Below are positions 1 to 5,028 of a DNA stretch of 5,028 bases, in pieces (position 1 is the stretch's first letter; each line of letters opens with the position of its first letter). The notes under the pieces were generated by a model. That model was not told the DNA's origin and ran no database searches. It saw nothing but the letters and a program-made list of their open reading frames with translations. Made by a program: the position numbers and the translations under genes. Source of the stretch: Paracoccaceae bacterium (GTDB taxonomy: Bacteria > Pseudomonadota > Alphaproteobacteria > Rhodobacterales > Rhodobacteraceae); contig JAGLUD010000127.1 in assembly GCA_023134935.1 (NCBI GenBank), positions 1 through 5,028 on the forward strand, in the 5' to 3' direction.

Positions 1-501
1 TTCGATAACGTAGAAATCCCGCCGGAAAACCTACTGGGCACCGAGGAAGGCCAAGGCTTCTATCAAATGATGAAGCAGCTTCCCCAAGAACGCCTGATAA
101 TCGGCTGCGGCGCTGTTGGCGCTATGGAGGGTGGCGTTCAACTAACGATCGATTATTGCAAAGAACGCGAAGCCTTCGGCGGACCGCTAACACAATTCCA
201 AAACACACGTTTCAAACTGGCCGAGGCGAAGACAAACACGGTTGTCGCCCGCGCCTTCCTTGATAGCTGTATTTCGCAACACCTGCGCGGTGAATTGACA
301 GTCGAAACAGCAGCCATGAACAAATATTGGCTGTCGGATTTACAATGCCAAGTTCTTGACGAATGCCTCCAGCTACACGGTGGGTACGGTTTTATGACCG
401 AATACCCCATCGCTGAAATGTGGACCGACGCCCGCGTGCAACGGATTTATGGCGGCACAAACGAAATCATGAAAGAACTAATCGCGAGAGACTTCAAATG
501 A
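1..501 (+). CDS. Acyl-CoA dehydrogenase, long-chain/isovaleryl subtype, C-terminal part (5' end outside window)
   Basis: FAD enzyme that oxidises acyl-CoA to trans-2-enoyl-CoA, the first step of beta-oxidation, passing electrons to electron-transfer flavoprotein. The frame is open from base 1, so 166 residues are visible, under half of the usual roughly 380. What remains is the end of the middle beta domain (FDNVEIPPENLLG at the very start) and the C-terminal helical domain. Visible marks are LPQER (residues 27-31), the flavin-contact motif REAFG (56-60), QLHGGYG (124-130) and IYGGTNEIMK (149-158). The medium-chain enzyme has its catalytic Glu in IYEGT; here that position is Gly151. Glu30 of LPQER sits where long-chain and isovaleryl-CoA dehydrogenases carry the catalytic base, so subtype and activity both fit. 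The substrate chain length cannot be read from this piece. The methionines at 67 and 70 are internal, not starts. Stop is TGA at 499-501. Confidence 0.93.
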   Translation, partial: FDNVEIPPENLLGTEEGQGFYQMMKQLPQERLIIGCGAVGAMEGGVQLTIDYCKEREAFGGPLTQFQNTRFKLAEAKTNTVVARAFLDSCISQHLRGELTVETAAMNKYWLSDLQCQVLDECLQLHGGYGFMTEYPIAEMWTDARVQRIYGGTNEIMKELIARDFK

Positions 502-525
502 AGGTGTTCGCCGATCTACCTGAAT

Positions 526-545
526 GCCTCCGGCGGGAGTATTTT
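526..545 (+). repeat. Probable Rhodobacteraceae-type intergenic repeat with small GC hairpin
   Basis: The segment gcctccggcgggagtatttt contains a 4-bp stem (CTCC 528-531 with GGAG 536-539, loop GGCG) followed by TATTTT. It lies about 25 bases after the dehydrogenase stop. I recall very similar strings just downstream of many genes in Rhodobacter, Paracoccus and Roseobacter genomes; this is memory, and only one copy is present in this window. The stem is too short to be a strong terminator alone. Confidence 0.45.
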
Positions 546-654
546 CAAAAGAAAGAAAATGCGCCCCTGCTCCGGGGTTATCAGCGCAAGGGCGGCTTCT
601 CTCTTTACGGTCATCGGCTCTCCAGCCTGTACCGCACGGCTACCATATGTGTGG

Positions 655-693
655 GCTGGTTAACAAAACGTGTACAAACCAGCTTCTCTTTTT
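655..693 (+). terminator. Probable rho-independent terminator of the acyl-CoA dehydrogenase transcript
   Basis: Perfect 7-bp inverted repeat GCTGGTT (655-661) / AACCAGC (677-683), extendable by two G-U pairs outward, with a 15-base A-rich loop and then TTCTCTTTTT (684-693). Stem plus T-rich tail fits an intrinsic terminator. The loop is long and the stem modest, so efficiency may be partial. Because it lies only 40 bases before the next start codon, it could instead be an operator or an attenuator for the downstream operon. Confidence 0.55.
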
Positions 694-733
694 CAAAAAT
701 ACTCAAATCCAACACTAATCAAAAGGTGACATC

Positions 734-1363
734 ATGAAACTGTATTGCTTTGGTGAAAGTGGAAACGCCTATAAAGCTGCGCTATCCATGGAATTGGCTG
801 GCGCGGATTGGGAGCCTATCTACGTTGATTTCTTCAAGGGTGCGACGCGCTCCGATGAATACCGCGATGTGAATATTATGGCCGAGGTACCCACTTTGGT
901 CGATGGTGGGATAACCTTGTCTCAATCCGGTGCAATTCAGGATTATGTCGCGGAGAAAACCGGGCGCTTCGGCGGTAAAACGGCCGACGAGCGGCGCGAA
1001 ATTCTTCGCTGGGTTTTGTGGGATAACCACAAGCTGTCATCACAAGCGGGCATGACCCGTTTCCTAATGAATTTCCTACCCGAAGATAAACGTCCTGCCG
1101 AAGTCATCAGCTTCATGCAAGGCCGCCTGAAGGCAGCCTATTCAACGCTAAATGCCGCCCTTGAAGGGCGCGACTGGCTGGTGGGCGACGAGATAACCAA
1201 CGCCGACATATCTTGTTGTGGCTACCTGTATTACCCCGAACCGTTCGGGTTTGACCGTAAAGAATACCCAAACATTGACGCTTGGCTGGATCGTATTGCC
1301 GACCAACCCGGCTGGAAACACCCCTATGACCTGATGCCCGGCTCCCCTGCGGACCGCGCCTGA
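734..1363 (+). CDS. Glutathione S-transferase family protein
   Basis: Soluble cytosolic protein of 209 residues, the usual length for the family. The N-terminal thioredoxin-fold domain (about 1-78) shows the first strand MKLYCF, then GESGNAYK, where Ser9 or Asn11 would be the glutathione-activating residue. The cis-proline motif is VPTL (52-55), and Gln64-Ser65 in LSQSGAI matches the glutathione gamma-glutamyl contact. The helical C-terminal domain (about 85-200) has the folding motif GDEITNADIS (151-160) with the conserved Asp158. The start is set by AAGG at 723-726, seven bases before the ATG. It leads a tight run with the thiolase (16-base gap) and the alpha subunit of beta-oxidation, so co-transcription is likely. 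Family membership is clear, but substrate and role are not. Conjugation or repair of reactive enals, or another thiol function during lipid breakdown, is only a guess from context. Confidence 0.9.
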   Translation: MKLYCFGESGNAYKAALSMELAGADWEPIYVDFFKGATRSDEYRDVNIMAEVPTLVDGGITLSQSGAIQDYVAEKTGRFGGKTADERREILRWVLWDNHKLSSQAGMTRFLMNFLPEDKRPAEVISFMQGRLKAAYSTLNAALEGRDWLVGDEITNADISCCGYLYYPEPFGFDRKEYPNIDAWLDRIADQPGWKHPYDLMPGSPADRA

Positions 1364-1379
1364 AATTAAAGGACACGAT

Positions 1380-2591
1380 ATGACCGAAGCTTATATTTAT
1401 GATGCAATCCGTAGCCCGCGTGGCAAGGGGCGCAAGGATGGTTCGCTGCACGAGGTATCCTCAGTGCGCTTGTCTGCCAATGTTCTGAATGAACTTGCGA
1501 CCCGCAACAATCTGAAAACCGAAGCGTTGGAAGATGTGATCTGGGGTAACGTTACACAGGTGATGGAGCAAGGCGGTTGTCTTGCCCGTTCCGCGGTTCT
1601 GCTGTCCGATTACGCTGAAAGCGTGCCGGGTCTGTCGATCAACCGTTTCTGTGCCTCCGCAATGGAAGCTACAAACATTGGCGCCAATCAGGTGCGCGGT
1701 GGCGCTGGAAGTGCGTACGTGACCGGTGGCGTCGAGATGATGGGCCGTGTTGCCATGGGCGCTGACGGGGCCGCGATTGCGGTGGACCCTGAATTGGCGA
1801 TGAAAACGTACTTCGTACCTCAAGGTATCTCGGCTGACATTATCGCTACCGAGTATGGCTTCAGCCGAGACGATGTGGATGCTTACGCTGTTGAATCGCA
1901 AAAGCGCGCGCAAATGGCGTGGGATGAGGGGCGGTTCGACAAATCGGTCATTACCGTCAAGGACCAGAACGGCCTGACTATTCTGGATAAAGACGAATAC
2001 ATGCGCCCGCAGACAGACATGCAGTCACTCGGTGGTCTGCGCCCTGCCTTCAAGGAAATGGGCGAGGTAATGCCCGGTTTCGACGCCGTCGCCATGCTGA
2101 AATACCCGCATCTAGAGAAAATCAACCACGTACACCATGCAGGTAATTCCTCGGGTATTGTGGATGGTGCCGCGGCGATCCTCGTTGGTTCCAAGGAGTT
2201 TGGCGAGGCGCATGGTTTGAAACCTCGGGCTCTAATCCGTTCGACGGCCAAAATCGGCACCGATCCGACAATTAACCTAACCGGCCCCGTTCCAGTAACG
2301 GAAAAAATCCTCCGTGAAGCAGGCATGAACATATCCGACATCGACCTGTTCGAAGTGAACGAGGCCTTCGCGGCCGTCGTTCTGCGCTTCATGCAGGCCT
2401 TCAACGTCAGCCATGACGACATCAACGTCAACGGTGGCGCGATTGCGATGGGTCACCCACTTGGTGCGACCGGAGCGATGATCATCGGCACGGCTTTGGA
2501 CGAGCTGGAACGCTCCGGCAAAGGCACAGCGCTGGCCACCCTTTGTGTTGCATCCGGCATGGGTGCTGCAACCATTATTGAACGCGTATAA
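1380..2591 (+). CDS. fadA: Acetyl-CoA C-acyltransferase (3-ketoacyl-CoA thiolase), FadA-type beta subunit
   Basis: Cleaves 3-ketoacyl-CoA with CoA to acetyl-CoA and a shortened acyl-CoA, the last step of beta-oxidation. The 403 residues are a normal thiolase length. The N-terminal half carries the nucleophilic Cys91 in SINRFCASAMEA. The C-terminal half has HHAGNSSGIVDGAAA (252-266), NEAF (327-330), NGGAIAMGHPLGATGA (351-366) with catalytic His359, and the second active-site Cys389 in TLCVASGMG. The usual CxGGG form of this last motif is CVASG here; the catalytic Cys is intact. Start: AAAGGA (1368-1373) lies six bases upstream. The alpha-subunit gene follows after 11 bases, which is the normal pairing for a fatty-acid oxidation complex. 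Gene order thiolase then alpha resembles E. coli fadIJ more than fadBA, so FadI is an alternative name. A biosynthetic acetoacetyl-CoA thiolase is less likely given the partner gene. Confidence 0.92.
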   Translation: MTEAYIYDAIRSPRGKGRKDGSLHEVSSVRLSANVLNELATRNNLKTEALEDVIWGNVTQVMEQGGCLARSAVLLSDYAESVPGLSINRFCASAMEATNIGANQVRGGAGSAYVTGGVEMMGRVAMGADGAAIAVDPELAMKTYFVPQGISADIIATEYGFSRDDVDAYAVESQKRAQMAWDEGRFDKSVITVKDQNGLTILDKDEYMRPQTDMQSLGGLRPAFKEMGEVMPGFDAVAMLKYPHLEKINHVHHAGNSSGIVDGAAAILVGSKEFGEAHGLKPRALIRSTAKIGTDPTINLTGPVPVTEKILREAGMNISDIDLFEVNEAFAAVVLRFMQAFNVSHDDINVNGGAIAMGHPLGATGAMIIGTALDELERSGKGTALATLCVASGMGAATIIERV

Positions 2592-2605
2592 GGACTTAGA
2601 TCATG
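2590..2605 (+). promoter_or_regulatory. Ribosome binding site of the alpha-subunit gene, overlapping the thiolase stop codon
   Basis: AAGGA at 2590-2594 begins inside the thiolase stop codon TAA (2589-2591), with eight bases before the ATG at 2603. This fixes the start and suggests that translation of the two subunits may be coupled, which would help balance a complex. Confidence 0.7.
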
Positions 2606-4807
2606 ACAAAAGATTTCAAATACGCAGTAGATGCAGACGGTGTGGCCACGATCACTTGGGATGTGCCGGACAAATCCATGAATGTGATGTCGCGCGACGG
2701 GTTCGCCCTATTCGACAGCATGGTGGATGACGCTTTGGCAGATGACGCTGTGAAAGGCATTATCGTAACATCCGCCAAACGCGACTTCGCAGGCGGCATG
2801 GACCTGAACGTGCTTGGCAAAATTCGTGCCGAAGCTGGCGACAACCCTGCCGAAGGCTTGTTTAACTTCACCATGCAAGGCCACCGGATCCTACGCAAAC
2901 TAGAGCGCGCTGGAATGGACGCCAAGACCAATAAAGGCGGCAAACCTGTTGCATGGGCCAGCCCCGGCACTGCCGCCGGAATTGGCACCGAAATCGGCTT
3001 GGCTTGTCATCGTCGTTTTGTGGCGGATAATCCTAAGGCCAAGATTGGCCTGCCAGAAATTCTGGTTGGAATTTTCCCCGGTGCGGGCGGTACAACTCGG
3101 CTGATCCGTATGCTTGGACTGATGGCGGCCTCGCCACTGTTGCTGGAAGGCAAAATGCTGCCCCCTGCGAAATCCAAAGCGGCTGGCGTTATCGACGAGG
3201 TTGTTCCTGCGGATGAACTTATGTCCCGCGCCAAAGAATGGGTTCTGAACGCAACCGATGCGGATATTGTCAAACCGTGGGATGCCAAGGGCTACAAATT
3301 CCCGGGCGGCGCGCCGTATCATCCGGCTGGCTATATGATGTTCGTTGGTGCCTCGGCTATGGTGCACGGCAAAACCCAAGGGGTTTATCCGGCTGCCAAG
3401 GCGATGCTTTCTGCGATTTATGAGGGCGCGTTGGTGCCATTCGACACGGCGTTGAAAATTGAGGCGCGTTGGTTCACCAAAGTTCTGATGAACCCAAGTT
3501 CCAGCGCCATGATCCGTTCGTTGTTCATCAATAAAACCGCGCTAGAAAAAGGCGCTGTTCGGCCTGACGTTGAAGACCAATCCGTGAAAAAGGTTGGTAT
3601 CTTGGGTGCTGGCATGATGGGCGCTGGCATTGCTTACGTTTCGGCCATGGCTGGCATCGAAGTGGTCCTGATGGACCGTGAACAAGCCGCCGCCGATAAG
3701 GGCAAGGCCCATGTTGACGGCATCTTGCAAGGTGGCATCAAACGCAAAAAGACTACGCCGGAGAAAGCCGCCGTGGTTCTTGACCGTGTACTTGCAACGA
3801 CCGATTACGCAGACCTGAAGGGCTGCGATCTGATCGTCGAGGCTGTGTTCGAGGATGTCGGCATCAAAGCCGAGGTGACCAAACTGGCCGAAGCACATCT
3901 GGGCGAGGATGCGATTTTCGCAACCAACACTTCGACTTTACCGATCACCGAACTGGCCAAAGCCAGCCGGAATGCTGAAAACTTCATCGGTATCCACTTC
4001 TTCAGCCCCGTTGATCGCATGGCCTTGGTCGAGATCATCAAAGGCGAAAAGACTGGCGACAAGGCCGTTGCCAAGTCGCTCGATTTCGTACGGCAAATCC
4101 GCAAAACTCCGATCGTGGTTAACGATGCGCGGTTCTTCTACGCCAACCGTTGTATCATTCCTTACATCAACGAAGGCCTGACCATGGTGCGCGAAGGCGT
4201 TATCCCGTCGGTCATTGAGGGGGCCGCCAAACAGCTCGGCTTCCCGTTGGGTCCATTGCAGCTAAACGACGAGACCTCAATTGATCTGGGAGTCAAGATT
4301 GCCAAGGCCACGAAAGCGGCCATGGGCGATGCCTATAACGACAGCGCGGACGAAGTTCTGTTCAAGCTGTTTGACGAAGGTCGTCTGGGTCGCAAATCCC
4401 TGTCGGGGTTCTATAACTACGACGAAAAGGGCAAGCGGACTGGGCTGTGGGAAGGTCTCGAAGCAAACTGGCCACATGCCGACGATCAGCTGGATTTCAC
4501 CGACGTTAAACACCGCCTTGCGATGGTGCAAACGTTGGAAGCCGTGCGCGCCCTTGAAGAAGGCGTGCTGGAAGACATCCGCGAAGGCGACGTTGGCGCG
4601 ATCCTTGGTTGGGGCTTTATGCCTTGGTCCGGTGGCCCGTTCAGCTGGCTGGATATTCTGGGTGCCGCGAAAGCCGTCGAGATATGCGATCACTTGACAG
4701 AAACCTGCGGCGAACGCTTCGCAGCCCCTGCTCTGCTGCGTGAAATGGCCGACAAAGGCGAAAGCTTTTACGGTCGCTTCGGCCCAGAAGCCTCGGCTGC
4801 AGCGTAA
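2603..4807 (+). CDS. fadB: Bifunctional enoyl-CoA hydratase / 3-hydroxyacyl-CoA dehydrogenase, FadB/FadJ-type alpha subunit
   Basis: Performs the second and third steps of beta-oxidation: hydration of 2-enoyl-CoA and NAD-dependent oxidation of 3-hydroxyacyl-CoA. At 734 residues it matches E. coli FadB (729). The crotonase domain (about 1-215) carries both expected acids, Glu130 (AGIGTE) and Glu152 (IGLPE), plus FPGAGGTTRL (158-167). A linker follows (about 216-325). The Rossmann domain starts VGILGAGMMGAGIA (331-344), with acidic Asp358 for NAD; NTST is at 442-445. The dehydrogenase pair His465/Glu477 keeps the 12-residue spacing of FadB His450/Glu462. Two C-terminal helical domains begin near NDARFFYANR (507-516) and about 635. 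The oxyanion-hole region is unusual: FAGGMDL (62-68) in place of the common GAD form, and SPGTAAGIG (120-128) in place of the common NGxAxGGG. FadB and FadJ cannot be separated from sequence alone. Stop TAA is followed by a strong hairpin. Confidence 0.94.
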   Translation: MTKDFKYAVDADGVATITWDVPDKSMNVMSRDGFALFDSMVDDALADDAVKGIIVTSAKRDFAGGMDLNVLGKIRAEAGDNPAEGLFNFTMQGHRILRKLERAGMDAKTNKGGKPVAWASPGTAAGIGTEIGLACHRRFVADNPKAKIGLPEILVGIFPGAGGTTRLIRMLGLMAASPLLLEGKMLPPAKSKAAGVIDEVVPADELMSRAKEWVLNATDADIVKPWDAKGYKFPGGAPYHPAGYMMFVGASAMVHGKTQGVYPAAKAMLSAIYEGALVPFDTALKIEARWFTKVLMNPSSSAMIRSLFINKTALEKGAVRPDVEDQSVKKVGILGAGMMGAGIAYVSAMAGIEVVLMDREQAAADKGKAHVDGILQGGIKRKKTTPEKAAVVLDRVLATTDYADLKGCDLIVEAVFEDVGIKAEVTKLAEAHLGEDAIFATNTSTLPITELAKASRNAENFIGIHFFSPVDRMALVEIIKGEKTGDKAVAKSLDFVRQIRKTPIVVNDARFFYANRCIIPYINEGLTMVREGVIPSVIEGAAKQLGFPLGPLQLNDETSIDLGVKIAKATKAAMGDAYNDSADEVLFKLFDEGRLGRKSLSGFYNYDEKGKRTGLWEGLEANWPHADDQLDFTDVKHRLAMVQTLEAVRALEEGVLEDIREGDVGAILGWGFMPWSGGPFSWLDILGAAKAVEICDHLTETCGERFAAPALLREMADKGESFYGRFGPEASAAA

Positions 4808-4812
4808 CAATC

Positions 4813-4840
4813 AAGCCCTCCCCTGAATTGGGGAGGGCTT
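4813..4840 (+). terminator. Terminator hairpin after the beta-oxidation operon
   Basis: Perfect 11-bp stem AAGCCCTCCCC (4813-4823) / GGGGAGGGCTT (4830-4840) with a 6-base loop TGAATT, starting five bases after the alpha-subunit stop. Only two T residues end the stem and CACACA follows, so the usual T-run is missing. It may work as a strong pause or 3'-end-protecting structure, with or without Rho. It separates the operon from glmS. Confidence 0.75.
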
Positions 4841-4855
4841 CACACATTGTGTCAG

Positions 4856-4891
4856 ACGTGTTTCAACCCTAGATTAGATATTGAAACATGT
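4856..4891. repeat. Inverted repeat, possible operator upstream of glmS
   Basis: Arms ACGTGTTTCAA (4856-4866) and TTGAAACATGT (4881-4891) match at 10 of 11 positions, with the exception allowing a G-U pair in RNA; the core TGTTTCAA/TTGAAACA is perfect. The 14-base centre holds the best -10-like sequence. Such placement suits a repressor operator, but the regulator is not identifiable. There is no T-run after it, so it is not a terminator. Confidence 0.5.
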
Positions 4892-4919
4892 GCCCACGGG
4901 CGGCATAGAGTTTCTCCGA

Positions 4920-4946
4920 AGGCTCGTTAGAAGCCTCATATTTTTT
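4920..4946 (+). promoter_or_regulatory. Hairpin with T-run just before the glmS ribosome binding site (possible attenuator)
   Basis: AGGCT (4920-4924) pairs with AGCCT (4932-4936) around a 7-base loop, followed by CATA and six T (4941-4946). Shine-Dalgarno AGGAG starts only four bases later. The shape is that of a weak intrinsic terminator inside the leader. GCTC at 4922-4925 could alternatively pair with GAGC at 4952-4955 in the ribosome binding site, which would exclude the hairpin. This is inferred from pairing by eye. Confidence 0.35.
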
Positions 4947-4960
4947 GGCAGGAGCATTTT

Positions 4961-5028
4961 ATGTGTGGCATTATTGGCGTTTTAGGGAAATCTGAAGTTT
5001 CCCCAACCATTATCGAAACCCTTCGTCG
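4961..5028 (+). CDS. glmS: Glutamine--fructose-6-phosphate aminotransferase (isomerizing), N-terminal fragment (3' end outside window)
   Basis: Converts fructose-6-phosphate and glutamine to glucosamine-6-phosphate and glutamate, the entry step to UDP-N-acetylglucosamine for peptidoglycan and lipopolysaccharide. Only 22 codons are visible. They begin MCGIIGVLG, the hallmark of class II glutamine amidotransferases, in which Cys2 becomes the N-terminal nucleophile once Met is removed. The following KSEVSPTIIETLR fits GlmS, where a V-x-P-x-(L/I)-(L/V/I)-E-x-L pattern follows the opening motif. Because Cys must be residue 2, the start at 4961 is firm; AGGAG (4950-4954) lies six bases upstream. 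Other class II amidotransferases, such as PurF or asparagine synthetase, share the first four residues but not the rest. It is a separate transcription unit from the beta-oxidation genes. Confidence 0.88.
   Translation, partial: MCGIIGVLGKSEVSPTIIETLR

Larger units (their letters stand above)
502..733. other. Intergenic gap of 232 bases, no supported gene
   Basis: Holds, in order, a repeat-like element (526-545), a weak 4-bp hairpin (CCCC 564-567 with GGGG 574-577), the terminator-like hairpin (655-693) and the Shine-Dalgarno of the next gene (AAGG at 723-726). I see no convincing sigma-70 promoter. The run downstream should have one somewhere here if the hairpin at 655-693 terminates efficiently. 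A 79-codon frame from an ATG overlapping the dehydrogenase stop (498-737) runs through all these elements and does not look like a protein. Confidence 0.7.
4841..4960. promoter_or_regulatory. Promoter/leader region of glmS
   Basis: About 120 bases between the operon terminator and the glmS start. A possible sigma-70 promoter is TTGTGT (4847-4852), 17 bases, TAGATT (4870-4875), with three and four matches to consensus; this is weak. The candidate -10 lies in the loop of the inverted repeat 4856-4891. A second hairpin with a T-run (4920-4946) sits just before the ribosome binding site. If the promoter is right, the leader is about 80 bases. I see nothing resembling the self-cleaving glmS ribozyme core of Gram-positive bacteria. 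Confidence 0.4.

Noticed and set aside
524..718. 64-codon frame beginning MPPAGVF in the same gap
   Set aside because: This is a translation of the repeat-like element in another frame. No ribosome binding site precedes it.
698..719. Promoter between the hairpin at 655-693 and the glutathione S-transferase gene (AATACT 698-703 or ACTAAT 714-719 as -10)
   Set aside because: No acceptable -35 lies at 16-18 bases for the first. For the second, the start of transcription would fall in the ribosome binding site.
498..737. 79-codon frame starting with an ATG that overlaps the dehydrogenase stop (ATGA)
   Set aside because: It runs through the repeat-like element, the terminator-like hairpin and the ribosome binding site and first codon of the next gene. 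Composition is not protein-like and no family is recognisable.
1883..2431. 182-codon open frame on the minus strand
   Set aside because: Lies fully inside the thiolase gene, whose catalytic motifs are intact. It is an antisense shadow of a coding sequence.
4277..4810. 177-codon open frame on the minus strand across the end of the alpha-subunit gene
   Set aside because: Antisense shadow of the FadB/FadJ C-terminal domain; no family resemblance.
4841..4960. glmS self-cleaving ribozyme
   Set aside because: The known ribozyme is larger and typical of Gram-positive bacteria. I see no resemblance to its core here.
1..5028. CRISPR array, tRNA, rRNA, insertion sequence, toxin-antitoxin or phage module
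   Set aside because: No repeated spacers, clover-leaf sequences, transposase motifs or paired small genes were seen. Nearly all bases are explained by metabolic genes and short intergenic regions.

Overview
The window looks like chromosomal DNA of an alphaproteobacterium, most likely from the Rhodobacterales (Roseobacter lineage). Three things suggest this: the style of the fatty-acid oxidation proteins, the moderate GC content, and an intergenic segment (gcctccggcgggagtatttt, 526-545) that I remember as recurrent in Rhodobacteraceae genomes. That last point is memory, not a search. There are no mobile elements, CRISPR arrays, tRNAs or rRNAs. All supported genes are on the + strand.

Layout. 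(1) 1-501 is the C-terminal part of an acyl-CoA dehydrogenase of the long-chain/isovaleryl subtype; its N-terminal half lies upstream of the window. (2) 502-733 is a non-coding gap holding the repeat-like element and a hairpin with a T-rich tail (655-693) that probably ends the dehydrogenase transcript. (3) 734-4807 is a tight three-gene run: a glutathione S-transferase-like protein, a thiolase (FadA-type, beta subunit) and a two-part enoyl-CoA hydratase/3-hydroxyacyl-CoA dehydrogenase (FadB/FadJ-type, alpha subunit). The gaps are only 16 and 11 bases, and each gene has its own Shine-Dalgarno sequence. (4) 4813-4840 is a perfect 11-bp hairpin that closes this run. (5) 4841-4960 is the promoter/leader region of the next gene, with two further inverted repeats. 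(6) 4961-5028 is the first 22 codons of glmS.

How the genes work together. The dehydrogenase makes the 2-enoyl-CoA. The alpha subunit hydrates it and oxidises the 3-hydroxyacyl-CoA. The thiolase releases acetyl-CoA. Together they supply every step of one turn of beta-oxidation. The glutathione S-transferase is the unexpected member; its role there is unknown. glmS belongs to a separate unit (amino-sugar and cell-wall precursor synthesis) and is insulated by the hairpin at 4813-4840.

I found no clearly undescribed system. The items most worth a second look are the structured leader of glmS, the glutathione S-transferase inside a beta-oxidation operon, the hairpin in front of it, and unusual residues around the hydratase oxyanion hole in the alpha subunit.
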